Shown: piece after piece, positions 8,531-16,826 of the stretch
Layout of the letters: the number at the start of each line of letters is the position of its first letter
Position numbering within the stretch: position 1 is the first letter of the stretch
Assembly (NCBI GenBank): GCA_002887195.1
Contig: PJAB01000359.1
Span: forward strand, 1 to 28,890
DNA length: 28,890 nt
Direction of reading: 5' to 3'
Source of the DNA: Chrysochromulina parva
Taxonomy: Eukaryota; Haptophyta; Prymnesiales; Chrysochromulinaceae
Position numbers and translations under genes: made by a program
The notes under the pieces: model-generated
The model's input: the letters and a program-made list of their open reading frames with translations, nothing else
The model's database searches: none
What the model was told of the DNA's origin: nothing

Positions 8531-10072
8531 ATGCGTCGTGAGAGCATCACCGCACCCTCCGCCGCAGCCCTTGCAAACGGTCGGCCGGCCCACATGCAGC
8601 AGCAGCAGCAACAGCAGCTCGAGTCTCGACCCAAATTCGGCGCGTGGCGCCATGCCGGCGCTTGCCTCGCCTTTGTTGGCGTCATCGTGCTGGTCTCCAG
8701 CAGCCCACGCGACGACCGCGCGAGTGCTCGCCCGGCTATGGCCTCGGCGCGCATGGACGCCATGCTCGCCGACGCCGAGGCGAAGGTCGCGGTGGCCAAG
8801 GCTGCAGAGCTCAAGGCGCAGTCGGAGCTCGCAAGGATTCGAGCCCTGCGCAAAACAGAGGCGTTGCCGCCATCCGCCCAGCAGGCAACCATGCCGACGG
8901 CGAGCGCAACCACCACGGCCTCGATGATTGGCGCGACGGTAACGGGTGCATCTGCTCAGCAGCTGCAGGGTGAATTTGCCGTCGCACACCATCGTCTCGT
9001 TGCGTCCATCGAGCCGCCGCGGCTCTTGTCGCGCTTTGCCGCGCTGTGTGCTGGCCTCGCACCTGCGGTTGCAGTCCGGCCGGCGCCAGCGCGCTCCCTC
9101 TCCGCACGAGTCGCGGCGGAGTTCTCGCCGTGGCAGTGGGCTGATTCGCCCGCTCGGCTCAGCTTCAGCCCAGACGGCATCGACGGATTGGTCACCACTC
9201 CATGGGCCGATGGGCGGTGGGGCTCATTGCCTGGCCACCCGGGCTTGCTGTGGGCCAGCTTTGCGTCGCGTGATCACATCTTGTGGGTGCGTGGGTACAA
9301 TCTTGTCTCCCACCGGTGCCGCGACAATGAGACGGTTCTGGTGACGAGTGTGACGGGCGGCATCGACACCGCTCGGGCAATCTCAAGTGACAGGTGTAAG
9401 GATCTGTTGAGTCGCCTGACGGTCTCGTGGGCAGCAAGCGTGGCGGCCACTTCGTGCGCGCAGCCAGGCGTGCAGACGGCAGCGGCAGCAACGCCAGCGG
9501 CTGCGAAGGCAGCGGCAGCGGCAGTGCCTGCGAAGCCACCACACTGCTGGCGCGTGCGGCGGCGTGGCCCATGGGCCTGGCTCGAGGGTCGACAGGTGAA
9601 TCATCCCGCCTTGCTCCATTTGGGCTCCAACAGTGCCGCATTGGCCGAGAGACGAGCGTGCCTGAGCCATTGCCATGCGTGCCCTCAACCAGCCTCGGGT
9701 GGCGCACCGCATGGCATCCTCGAGGCATGCACGCCCACCGAGTGGAAATGCGCGTCCGAGTCGACCGCGGAGAAGGCTGGCCGTGGCGGTGGCGCCTTCG
9801 AAGTGATCCTTGTGGAGGCGCCGTTGCGGGCGCAGGCCGGAGACGGGCATAGGCCGGCCTCGGCGCTCGTGCAGAGCGGAAGGGAGGCGCTCGTGATCCC
9901 ATGCTCGGCCTTGACTGCTGGCGCTGACCAGCAAGGCTCCACCAGCCAAGGCGCGTGCGGCCTCAGTCTCGCGATCTCCGTAGCTGCTGATGCTGAAGAC
10001 CTCGATGACGACGACGAAGATGAGGGCGATGAGGCGGACGCGGACGGGGGTAACACGGGTCCATACTTTTGA
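8531..10072 (+). CDS. Single-pass membrane protein of unknown function
   Basis: 513 residues. I do not recognise the family. A 40-residue N-terminus with a poly-Gln run (23-29, CAG/CAA codons) is followed by one membrane segment (about 41-58), then a short Ala/Glu/Arg/Lys helix that may form a coiled coil (73-108). This order suggests a type II membrane protein of the Golgi or secretory route. Residues about 145-300 look folded: a Trp-rich segment with DGRWGSLPGHPGLLWASFA, then DHILWVRG and VSHRCRDNETVLVTS, possibly a beta-rich lectin-like or adhesion module. A poly-Ala/Pro linker (about 313-333) leads to a Cys- and Trp-containing region with several spaced cysteines. An Asp/Glu-rich acidic stretch (about 490-503) is near the end. 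Met22 is an alternative start that would lose little. The function is not assigned. Confidence 0.7.
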   Translation: MRRESITAPSAAALANGRPAHMQQQQQQQLESRPKFGAWRHAGACLAFVGVIVLVSSSPRDDRASARPAMASARMDAMLADAEAKVAVAKAAELKAQSELARIRALRKTEALPPSAQQATMPTASATTTASMIGATVTGASAQQLQGEFAVAHHRLVASIEPPRLLSRFAALCAGLAPAVAVRPAPARSLSARVAAEFSPWQWADSPARLSFSPDGIDGLVTTPWADGRWGSLPGHPGLLWASFASRDHILWVRGYNLVSHRCRDNETVLVTSVTGGIDTARAISSDRCKDLLSRLTVSWAASVAATSCAQPGVQTAAAATPAAAKAAAAAVPAKPPHCWRVRRRGPWAWLEGRQVNHPALLHLGSNSAALAERRACLSHCHACPQPASGGAPHGILEACTPTEWKCASESTAEKAGRGGGAFEVILVEAPLRAQAGDGHRPASALVQSGREALVIPCSALTAGADQQGSTSQGACGLSLAISVAADAEDLDDDDEDEGDEADADGGNTGPYF

Positions 10073-10233
10073 GCATATTTCAGGAAACACAACCGTCGGT
10101 TATGTTAAGTATAAGTCTCGGTATGCCGGTACGCGGTAGTATTCGTACGGTATCGTATGCGAAGTTGCACGGCTTCGCTTTGTATTCCAGGGGAACCGCC
10201 CGCCCCCACGTGTGCCCTGCCGTCAGGCGTGTT

Positions 10234-10255
10234 TTACTTACTTACTTACTTACTT
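10234..10255. repeat. TTAC tetranucleotide microsatellite spanning a stop codon
   Basis: Five and a half copies of TTAC. On the minus strand the repeat reads AAGTAAGTAAG and supplies both the last lysine codon and the TAA stop of the Tudor/WWE gene, with a further in-frame TAA twelve bases later. Confidence 0.9.
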
Positions 10256-12403
10256 GATCAACTTCAAGAGGTCCAGCTTTGCTTGGCGCTCCTTCTCATC
10301 AAAGTCATCAACTTTGATAACCTCCTCCTCGAGAGTCTCCCGCATGTAGCTCTGCATGCCCGAACTGAAGGAACCATTGGCCTTCCAGTGGCGGATCATA
10401 TCGATGCCATGCTTCACCGTCTTCGAGTCTGGATTCTTAATGACCGTCAAATCGTGCAGCACTTTCTTTTGCTCCTTCTCTGGCATGGCCAATAGGAAGG
10501 ACAGGTTGGGCTGACCAGTGAGTCCTGTTATCGATTCTGCTCTTCCGCTGAGAACGATGTTCTCGATAAAGTCTTGGATTGCATTCGCTCTGCTACCGCC
10601 GTTGCCGCCCCGCGCCAGAGATTGAGCAACGAACGTGGAATACATTCGTGCCGTGCCGTGTCGGGTGGGGTGTATTCCTGAACCAGGAGGCGGGGGCTGG
10701 CCTTGATGTGAGTTGTGCTGAGGATACGTGAGATCACTGCCACTCTTCTGCACTTTGGCATCCCGCTCCATAGTACCGATCTTGCGGAATCCTTCGACCA
10801 AGACATTGCACTTCAGGCACAGCTCACGAAAGCACTGGTTGACCTGCGCCGCCGTCTTGTCGGCATGGCACATGTCCCAAATCATGTACGACAAGAGAGG
10901 GCACGATCCACTCGCTTCGAGCTCGCCAAGGAGCAGCTGAACGTCCGGATCGGGGATGCGCTTAGGCCACACTTTCTCATCGCCTTTGAGCCGCTCATCC
11001 CGATGGCTCCACCAAGATGAGCGTACGGTGAAAGCAGTGGAGGGCGCAGTGGCTGCACTGCCAGAAAAAGAGGCGGGGCCTGGTGGTGCTGCTGCACCTG
11101 CAGCTGGGGGCATCATGGCAGCCGAAGGTGCGGCAGCTGACAGTGTGGCAGGTGGCAGTGCGGCAGCTGGCATAGGCGGGAACGGTGGGGAGGTGCTCAG
11201 GGGGACAGCAGGTGATGATGGTCGTTCCACTCCAGCGCCCAACCGTCTCACTGCCCGTGTCTTGCTCCGATCGTTGACTCGCCTCTGCTCGTACCGTCCC
11301 GACGAGGCGAAGTCACCGGACTGGGCTACCTCGTATTGCTCGCCATGCACAATCACACAGACCTCGCGATGTCCCTGAACGATCAGCGTCTCCTCAAGCG
11401 TTTGCTGCACAGCAGAGTCCTCGTACTTGATGAATTTGCCTCCGAGGAACACCTGCCATTCACTGCTGGTCACCGCGATGGCCGGTGCCAGGGGAGGCGG
11501 CATCGGTGCTTCAGGCTCCACCTTTGGCGGAGCCTTTATCGCTGATGCCAATACAATAGCTGCCTCTGTCGTACCTGTTGGCGCTGCATCCGTGTCCCGT
11601 CGCTGCCGCTTGTACTCGCCACGCAGCCGATACCGGCGAATGTTTTCATCCAACTTGAGATCCTCATCGCCATCATCGTAGAGCACCATGTTTTTGACAT
11701 TGTCCTTGACATCAGCTTTCACCTGGCCCGGATACCAAACGCCATCACCGACAAATTCGCCCCAAATCAGCATGCCCGACTCGAGCTGAGCGCCCTGAAG
11801 CTCCTCACCATGTGGATCTTCGGCCGCCTTACCCTGCTGCACAAGCTTTCTGAAACTGCTGGCGAGCTGCTTGCGCTTCCCTAGTGGAGCACGAGGAATG
11901 ATATTACCTTCAGTCTCCGGCACTGCTAGCTGACTGCTCGACTCTGCTTCTGAAGTTGCGGGTAAGGCATCGAGCAGCGGCGCGTGCGCTGGGCCGGATG
12001 CACCACTTGCAGCCATCGGAGCTGTGACAGGAGCACCACCCGTGTCACGACCTTGTGCCTGAGCACTCGCGTCACGACCTTGTGCCTCCCGCCTTGATGC
12101 TGCCAGGGCGGCAGCAGCTTCGTTCCATTGCAATCTCTTCACCCTGTCGAGCTCGTCCTGCTCCAGCACGCGCTTCTCATGGATGCTCTGCTGCACAAGA
12201 TGCACGAGGAGGTCGAATCGGTGGCGCTCACCTTCTTGCATTGCATAAATTTGCTCGACGCTCTTCTCGGCATCCTCAGCATCGGCCAGGGCTTCGCGCT
12301 TCACAATGTTCAAGTTGGCCGTACTCTGCTCGAAAAATTTGGCGCGCTTCTCGTGGTTGATGTGCACGCCGATGATCTCCGCTCCGCTCCCCGAGGCAGC
12401 CAT
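10250..12403 (-). CDS. Tudor-like and WWE-like domain protein
   Basis: I place the start at the ATG at 12401-12403 (MAASGSGAE), giving 717 residues. The same frame stays open to 12559, but that extension is translated repeat and promoter DNA. In my numbering an N-terminal helical, probably coiled region (about 10-110) is followed by an Ala/Gln linker. A Tudor/Agenet-like module is at about 205-258 (GMLIWGEF...WYPGQVKADV...LYDDGDEDLKL). A WWE-like module at about 315-387 has a Trp at its start, GGKFIKYED, LEETLIVQG, and the ending GRYEQRRVND with VRR; WWE domains bind poly- or iso-ADP-ribose. A Pro/Ala-rich linker and two helical segments (about 475-545 and 620-717) complete it. No catalytic domain is visible. 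A role as a chromatin or ADP-ribose reader is inferred from these modules. It is head to head with the dioxygenase gene. Confidence 0.75.
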   Translation of the reverse strand: MAASGSGAEIIGVHINHEKRAKFFEQSTANLNIVKREALADAEDAEKSVEQIYAMQEGERHRFDLLVHLVQQSIHEKRVLEQDELDRVKRLQWNEAAAALAASRREAQGRDASAQAQGRDTGGAPVTAPMAASGASGPAHAPLLDALPATSEAESSSQLAVPETEGNIIPRAPLGKRKQLASSFRKLVQQGKAAEDPHGEELQGAQLESGMLIWGEFVGDGVWYPGQVKADVKDNVKNMVLYDDGDEDLKLDENIRRYRLRGEYKRQRRDTDAAPTGTTEAAIVLASAIKAPPKVEPEAPMPPPLAPAIAVTSSEWQVFLGGKFIKYEDSAVQQTLEETLIVQGHREVCVIVHGEQYEVAQSGDFASSGRYEQRRVNDRSKTRAVRRLGAGVERPSSPAVPLSTSPPFPPMPAAALPPATLSAAAPSAAMMPPAAGAAAPPGPASFSGSAATAPSTAFTVRSSWWSHRDERLKGDEKVWPKRIPDPDVQLLLGELEASGSCPLLSYMIWDMCHADKTAAQVNQCFRELCLKCNVLVEGFRKIGTMERDAKVQKSGSDLTYPQHNSHQGQPPPPGSGIHPTRHGTARMYSTFVAQSLARGGNGGSRANAIQDFIENIVLSGRAESITGLTGQPNLSFLLAMPEKEQKKVLHDLTVIKNPDSKTVKHGIDMIRHWKANGSFSSGMQSYMRETLEEEVIKVDDFDEKERQAKLDLLKLIK
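12044..12087. repeat. Coding direct repeat, 17 bp at a 27-bp period
   Basis: Two identical 17-base copies (12044-12060 and 12071-12087) lie in the linker of the Tudor/WWE gene and encode repeated AQGRD peptides. Confidence 0.85.
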
Positions 12404-12453
12404 CGGCACTATACGCGCCGTGATCTCTCCCCGCACGCTCGGCGATCCTATTG

Positions 12454-12627
12454 CCGGTAAAAAGACACCGGGGGGAGCCGGGACACACACGGGAGACGGG
12501 AGACGGGACACGCGGACGCACAAAGGCACACGGACCGCACAGACGAACATCACAACCATCCAACACCGGCTGTACTGTACCGGTAAAAAGTACCGGGTCC
12601 CGGCTCCCCCCGGTGTCTTTTTACCGG
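12454..12627. repeat. 31-bp perfect terminal inverted repeat, MITE-like foldback
   Basis: Arm 12454-12484 is the exact reverse complement of arm 12597-12627. They flank a 112-base spacer, 174 bases in all. Both arms contain CCGGTAAAAAG and the run GGGGGGAGCCGGG. Inside the right half, CCGGTAAAAAG at 12580-12590 makes a smaller hairpin with the end of the right arm (12617-12627). A further direct copy of the first 17 bases of the right arm is at 12640-12656. I see no open frame for a transposase and no clean target-site duplication. It could be a small foldback element, or a regulatory palindrome. Confidence 0.85.
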
Positions 12628-12639
12628 GATCCGGTAAGT

Positions 12640-12656
12640 GTCCCGGCTCCCCCCGG
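12640..12656. repeat. Partial third copy of the inverted-repeat arm
   Basis: Seventeen bases identical to 12597-12613, in the same direction, preceded by CCGGTAA (12631-12637). This shows that the repeat unit has been copied locally more than once. Confidence 0.8.
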
Positions 12657-12866
12657 TTTTGAACGGTATGTCAAAAGTCAAGTCAAGTGCTCAAGTTTGA
12701 TGTTTTTTTATTCACGACACCGGACACCCCAACACGTTCACACAGCACTACATCTACTGTAATGCTCGGTTTGAGAAGTGTGACCTGCTCACGCGCACGG
12801 TTCAAACAGTCAGTCATTTTCACACTCTGCGCGGACGCCCTTTCACACTTCTCGATCGGAGTTCTC

Positions 12867-14081
12867 ATGCGAGCTCTTTTGATAATTACGCTCGTCGTCG
12901 CGGTGGTGGACGCACTCGGGCCCGAGGAGGGCCACGCCGCACGGATCTTCAGCAACGGCCGGGCCACGCTGCAGCTCGCGAATGCGCTGGATCCCGAGGC
13001 CGCAGGCACGGTCGTGCCCATCCGCACACGCTCGCAGCCTTGGAAGCGGATAGTCTTCGCGAGCCACGTAGAGCTGCCAGAATACATCGGAGGTCCACAA
13101 TCCACCGCCTTCCCGCTCGTTGCGCACGTGAGCAACGCCACTGCGGACGGCGAGTCGTGCGCTGCCGATGTGCCTGTGCCGCTCGCCGAGTGGGCGGACG
13201 TGGCCGCGCAGGTGCTGAGCACGAAGCTCGTCGATCACGGCGCGGTGCTACTGCGCGGGCTCCCGATCGCCAACAGCGCGGACTACAACGAATTCATCGG
13301 CGCGCTTGAGCCGCGCGTCGGCTGGACGGCCGTCAAGCTCGGCGGCGGCGGTACGCAGCGTAAGGACCTGCAGGCCAAGGTGCGCACGGCCTCGGAGGAG
13401 CCCGCGGAGCACACGATCGAGCCGCACATGGACATGGCGCACTCTGTGGCGCACCCAAAGCGCATCGCCTTCTTCTGCGCGGCGGGGCCGCCAAAGGGCG
13501 TCGGCGGCGAGACGGTCCTCAGCGACATGCGCCGCGTGTACGCGACGCTTGCACAGCTGGGCATCCCCGAGCAGTTCGCGGCGCACGGCGGCGTCGCGTA
13601 TCGCAAGCGGCTGTGGTCGGCGGAAAAAGTCAGCCACTCGTACACGTGGCAGCAGTTCTTCTTCACGCAGGAGCGCGAGAGCGCCGTCGACGAGGTGCGC
13701 CGGCGTGACCCGAAGGCGCGCGTCGATGAGGCGACCGGACGTATCGATTTCGAAGAGCATCTGCCTGCCGTTTGGGAGCATCCGACGACAGGTGAGCCGC
13801 TCTGGTTCAACGGCGTGCACACGAACCACAAGTCGTACTACGAGGAGGCGGAGCACGTCGACACCTCCGATGGTTCACCAATGCACACGGCCTACGCGGA
13901 CGGCGCCGAGATCCCCGAAACCACCATCGCAACGGTGCGCGCGGCTGTATGGAACCATTCGGTGGCAGTGCGGTGCCAGACGGGCGACGTGATCGTCGTG
14001 GACAATATGCTCGCTGCGCACGGCCGCATGGGCTGGATTAGCGGCAACCAGAGGCAGGTGCTGCTCACGCACTTTCAGTGA
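12867..14081 (+). CDS. Secreted TauD/TfdA-like (clavaminate-synthase-like) dioxygenase
   Basis: 404 residues from the chosen ATG, which begins a clean signal peptide (MRALLIITLVVAVVDALG). The frame is open 60 codons further upstream but without any signal or domain. This is a non-haem Fe(II)/2-oxoglutarate oxygenase of the TauD family. In the numbering of the chosen start, the iron-binding pair is EPHMDMAHS with His187 and Asp189, the core continues through FFCAAGPPKGVGGETVLSD (about 202-220), the distal iron His is in NMLAAHGR (His385), and the probable 2-oxoglutarate Arg is in GNQRQVLLTHF (Arg396), 11 residues later. The layout resembles plant clavaminate-synthase-like proteins such as At3g21360, including the HGGVAYRKRLW segment. 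Length is complete. The substrate is unknown; the secretory leader suggests an action in the endomembrane system or outside the cell. Expression may be shared with the divergent Tudor/WWE gene. Confidence 0.85.
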   Translation: MRALLIITLVVAVVDALGPEEGHAARIFSNGRATLQLANALDPEAAGTVVPIRTRSQPWKRIVFASHVELPEYIGGPQSTAFPLVAHVSNATADGESCAADVPVPLAEWADVAAQVLSTKLVDHGAVLLRGLPIANSADYNEFIGALEPRVGWTAVKLGGGGTQRKDLQAKVRTASEEPAEHTIEPHMDMAHSVAHPKRIAFFCAAGPPKGVGGETVLSDMRRVYATLAQLGIPEQFAAHGGVAYRKRLWSAEKVSHSYTWQQFFFTQERESAVDEVRRRDPKARVDEATGRIDFEEHLPAVWEHPTTGEPLWFNGVHTNHKSYYEEAEHVDTSDGSPMHTAYADGAEIPETTIATVRAAVWNHSVAVRCQTGDVIVVDNMLAAHGRMGWISGNQRQVLLTHFQ

Positions 14082-14083
14082 GC

Positions 14084-14107
14084 GGCCACCACTTTGGAGA
14101 GGTGGCC
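14084..14107 (+). terminator. Hairpin just after the dioxygenase stop codon
   Basis: Seven-base perfect GC-rich arms (GGCCACC at 14084-14090 and GGTGGCC at 14101-14107) around a 10-base loop, starting two bases after the stop at 14079-14081. It may mark a 3' end signal; the role is inferred from position. Confidence 0.4.
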
Positions 14108-14326
14108 AGCCTTTCTTTGCAGCAACTTCTCGCTATCGTGTTCCATTCCGTTCGCTTTGATGAGCATGAGGACCGCCCCGGATCGGACCTCAGACCCATG
14201 GCACATGCGATGAGACCGGACCAGACCAGCCGCGACTTCGTAGATAGTACCAGTCAGGCGGGGTACGTTCCCCGCCCCATGACAGAAGCATGCAGAAGCA
14301 GTAGCACAGAACGTGTTGCGCTTCTC

Positions 14327-14352
14327 ACTGTTACATATGAATATGTAACAGT
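14327..14352. promoter_or_regulatory. AT-rich palindrome in the EF-hand gene promoter
   Basis: Two 12-base arms (14327-14338 and 14341-14352) are perfect reverse complements with only two bases between them. The core contains TTACATAT/ATATGTAA. It sits 130-190 bases before the possible start codons and could be a dimeric transcription-factor site or a hairpin in the 5' UTR. Confidence 0.55.
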
Positions 14353-14483
14353 CGCTCCGCTCCCGAAAAAACCATCGCAGCAATGTGTACTCTAAATCAT
14401 CGCCATGGCCGACACTTCGAGCGCGACGCCCACGCAACGGTGATGTGTCGCGCAGTGTACTTCTAGAGCAATTCTTTGAATGC

Positions 14484-16253
14484 ATGCAGTATCGGGCTCA
14501 AGTGCCTGTTTCGCTTTCAATGGAGGACGATGCAAAAACAATTTCGCCAGCCGATGCGCCGGCGTCTTCTCACGTCGACGGCTCCAAGCTTATGAGCTTT
14601 GCAGCCGAGGAGGACGCCCCTGATGAGAACGAATCGGTGCCCGCCTTCGACCCTCCCTCCTCAAATCGCAAATCAACTATCCCCTCGCTGCCGCTAGTTC
14701 TTGCTCCCCTGCCATTGTGGAAGAAAAAGCTGCATGAAAAGACGCACCGAGCTACGGCCCTCGTGAAGGAGTCGCAGGATCGCGAGGCGCAGGCACGCCT
14801 GATGCTCAAAAGCATGAAAGTGCAAGCCCAGCGCCAACTCTCGCGGGCGCATAGCGAGGCATCCCTGGCGATCAAGATTGAGGCCAACCGCGAGACGGCG
14901 CTGGCAATCAAGATTGAATCGCGTCGACTCATCGGACTGGACGTGACTGACCGCATGAAAGACACGCCCGATCCAACAGAAGACGATATCAAGGAGCTGT
15001 CGGTGCTCTTCAACGAGCAATTGGCCAAGCACTACGCGCCGGACGATCGCTCGTTCTTCAAGCTGTTCAAGGAGGCTGACCTCGACGGTTCGCATCGCAT
15101 CTCGTACGTGGAGGTCGAGAAGCTCGCGCGGCATGCGCTGCACATCAGCGTCAAGCAGCTGCCGCCCGCGCGCCTCGACATGCTCTGGAAGGCGATGGAC
15201 AAGGACGGTTCCGGATTCATTGATGCTGGAGGTGAGCGTAGAGCGAGGCAGTGCGCCCGGATGGCCCGGATGGCTCCACAGCCGCGAAATCCTCCCCCCT
15301 GCAGCGCTCACACGTACCATTTTCCCGTGTGGCGTATTGCCCGCTCGCTCGCAGAGCTCTCGCGCTTCACCAAGATTGGCAAGCCGAAGACGCTCACTCC
15401 GGTGCAGTTAGCGCGTCTCAAGCTGCAAGCAGAGCGCGACCGGCAGGCGGCCGCCGACCGCGCAGCCGCGGACAAGCGTCAGGAGTTGCACACGATCAAG
15501 AAGCAGCTCCAGGTTGAGCCTGCAAGCCGCGAGGAGCTTGAGCAGCTGTCAGCCATGTTCTCCAAGGCCCTTGCCAAGATGAAGGTCGGGCACGTGAGTG
15601 TGCATAAGCTCTTCCTCAATATGGACAGGAAAGAGTCCGGCAAGGTGACCATTGAAGAGTTCCGGACCGCGTGTCGCGAGGACCTGCACCTGTCGACGAA
15701 TATGCTGCCCGAGGAGAAGCTGTGGCGCCTGTGGCGCGCGCTGGACGAGAATGAGAACGGCTTCATATGCGCGGGCGAGTGGGGACGCTTCATGCGTGCG
15801 CATGCCCCCGCGGGCGTCGATGACGGGCAGGTGGCAGCGACGGCTCCATACGCGCGGGCGTTGCAGGCGCACGAGGTCGGACGGACACGCGAGACAGAGC
15901 TGTGGGCTCTGCAGACGGCACAACGGTCCAATGAGCTTGCACGCTCGATGGAAGATGAAGCAGCTCGGCTACAGGCGATCCTCGACAGGGCATCCAACAG
16001 ACTGCTCAAACCAATCATGCGATCGATACCATCGCTCCTCGCCGAAGGCGCAGCCGAATCATCAGCCACTCCCGCAGCAGACGGTGCGAAGGCAACGCTC
16101 AGCCCCCAGCGTTCCTCTGCTGCTCTGAAGAAGCTCGAGGCGGAGATTACACGCGGTGTTGGCAATAGGCGGCGCATCTCGCCTCCTCGTGGAGCTGCTG
16201 ACAAACCGATGCTGCGAAGCTTCGCGAGGGAAGAAGGACAGGACATTCGTTGA
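14484..16253 (+). CDS. Protein with four EF-hands in two paired modules
   Basis: Two likely starts are ATG 14484 (MQYRAQ) and ATG 14520 (MEDDAK). Exons are 14484-15231 and 15355-16253, giving about 548 or 536 residues. Each of two modules has a helical lead (for example DIKELSVLFNEQLAK and EELEQLSAMFSKALAK) followed by two EF-hands. The 12-residue loops are DLDGSHRISYVE, DKDGSGFIDAG plus E, DRKESGKVTIEE and DENENGFICAGE. All have acidic residues at positions 1 and 12; only the first two also have Asp at 3, and the third has Lys there and so is probably weaker. The modules are alike, so they probably arose by internal duplication. Long charged helices lie before the first module and between the two, with a repeated AIKIE element. 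There is no TM or signal peptide, so it is probably a cytosolic calcium sensor or a structural (for example cytoskeletal) protein. The partner is unknown. Confidence 0.82.
   Translation: MQYRAQVPVSLSMEDDAKTISPADAPASSHVDGSKLMSFAAEEDAPDENESVPAFDPPSSNRKSTIPSLPLVLAPLPLWKKKLHEKTHRATALVKESQDREAQARLMLKSMKVQAQRQLSRAHSEASLAIKIEANRETALAIKIESRRLIGLDVTDRMKDTPDPTEDDIKELSVLFNEQLAKHYAPDDRSFFKLFKEADLDGSHRISYVEVEKLARHALHISVKQLPPARLDMLWKAMDKDGSGFIDAGGERRARQCARMARMAPQPRNPPPCSAHTYHFPVWRIARSLAELSRFTKIGKPKTLTPVQLARLKLQAERDRQAAADRAAADKRQELHTIKKQLQVEPASREELEQLSAMFSKALAKMKVGHVSVHKLFLNMDRKESGKVTIEEFRTACREDLHLSTNMLPEEKLWRLWRALDENENGFICAGEWGRFMRAHAPAGVDDGQVAATAPYARALQAHEVGRTRETELWALQTAQRSNELARSMEDEAARLQAILDRASNRLLKPIMRSIPSLLAEGAAESSATPAADGAKATLSPQRSSAALKKLEAEITRGVGNRRRISPPRGAADKPMLRSFAREEGQDIR
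15232..15354 (+). other. Stop-free 123-nt intron in the EF-hand gene
   Basis: GTGAGC donor and CGCAG acceptor. The length is a multiple of three and there is no in-frame stop, so retention would insert 41 residues. Removal restores AGELSRF, which lines up with AGEWGRF of the second module at the same place. The intron splits the codon of the twelfth loop residue (phase 1): spliced it is Glu (GAG), retained it is Gly (GGT). Confidence 0.8.
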
Positions 16254-16826
16254 CCGTGTTACAGACTGTGTGTAACACTGAGCCACACTGTGCACATATG
16301 TACGGTATAAAATGCAAAGGCAGCTAACCGCACCTCCCGTCCCGACACTTTCACTCGCCAAACAGCAAACCGACGAAACAGCTCTCGAACACACAAATCC
16401 GCGCACATGAGCGCGACATCTCGACACGAGACCGCGCCATATGTGCACTGTGCTCTAACTGTGCTCTTACAACAGTCAACACTGGTCACCGTCTCCGGAA
16501 TTCTCGTCTCACAACACACTGACACACATCGCCCGTGTCCGCCATGCACGTGCGTCATGGCGTTCTATCACTTATCTTCGGTCTTGAGACGTGACAGAGA
16601 CGCATCGCATGCACGACATGATCTGAGCTCTCTTCTAGTTTTACTGCCCATCCGTGGTGTATCTCGTTCTTACCCCTTTCGAGCGCGTGCTCGCCGCGTG
16701 GGCCGTAACCTTTCACACGTCAGCTTCCAGTCAGTTCTTCACATGCAAAGACGGAATGGCTCACGTCTCAGCTCTCACGCCTCCCCATGTTCTTGTTGCA
16801 CATCCAAACATCACGGAGGCAGACAA
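16254..16826. other. Convergent intergenic region
   Basis: 573 bases between the stops of two genes facing each other. A hairpin lies at 16256-16278. A TATAAAA sequence at 16306-16312 is followed by a long plus-strand frame (16407-17366), which runs into the antisense of the G-alpha-like gene and has no recognisable domain, so I do not call it. No other gene is supported. Confidence 0.5.
16256..16278 (+). terminator. Hairpin just after the EF-hand gene stop codon
   Basis: Eight-base perfect arms (GTGTTACA at 16256-16263 and TGTAACAC at 16271-16278) around a 7-base loop, starting two bases after the stop at 16251-16253. The right arm contains TGTAA, the poly(A) signal known from some green algae; whether that applies to this organism is unknown. 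Confidence 0.4.

Larger units (their letters stand above)
12404..12866. promoter_or_regulatory. Divergent promoter region with foldback repeats
   Basis: 463 bases separate the proposed starts of two genes that point away from each other. The left part is filled by a repeat cluster (12454-12656, listed separately). The part from about 12660 to 12800 is AT-richer and includes a T-run at 12702-12711 and two GTCAA units. No TATA box is obvious. Both promoters should lie here, and the repeats sit only about 50 bases upstream of the minus-strand start. Confidence 0.55.
14082..14483. other. Intergenic region with two inverted repeats
   Basis: About 400 bases between two plus-strand genes. A hairpin lies directly after the upstream stop, and a 12-base-arm palindrome lies at 14327-14352 in the likely promoter of the downstream gene. 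A frame stays open from 14385 into the EF-hand gene, but the first part shows no domain. Confidence 0.5.

Noticed and set aside
12404..12559. N-terminal extension of the Tudor/WWE protein by 52 residues
   Set aside because: The extension is translated from the inverted-repeat DNA and has no leader or domain; the ATG at 12401-12403 lies just outside the repeat.
12687..12866. N-terminal extension of the dioxygenase by 60 residues
   Set aside because: It would bury a clear signal peptide inside the protein; the ATG at 12867 puts the signal peptide at the start.
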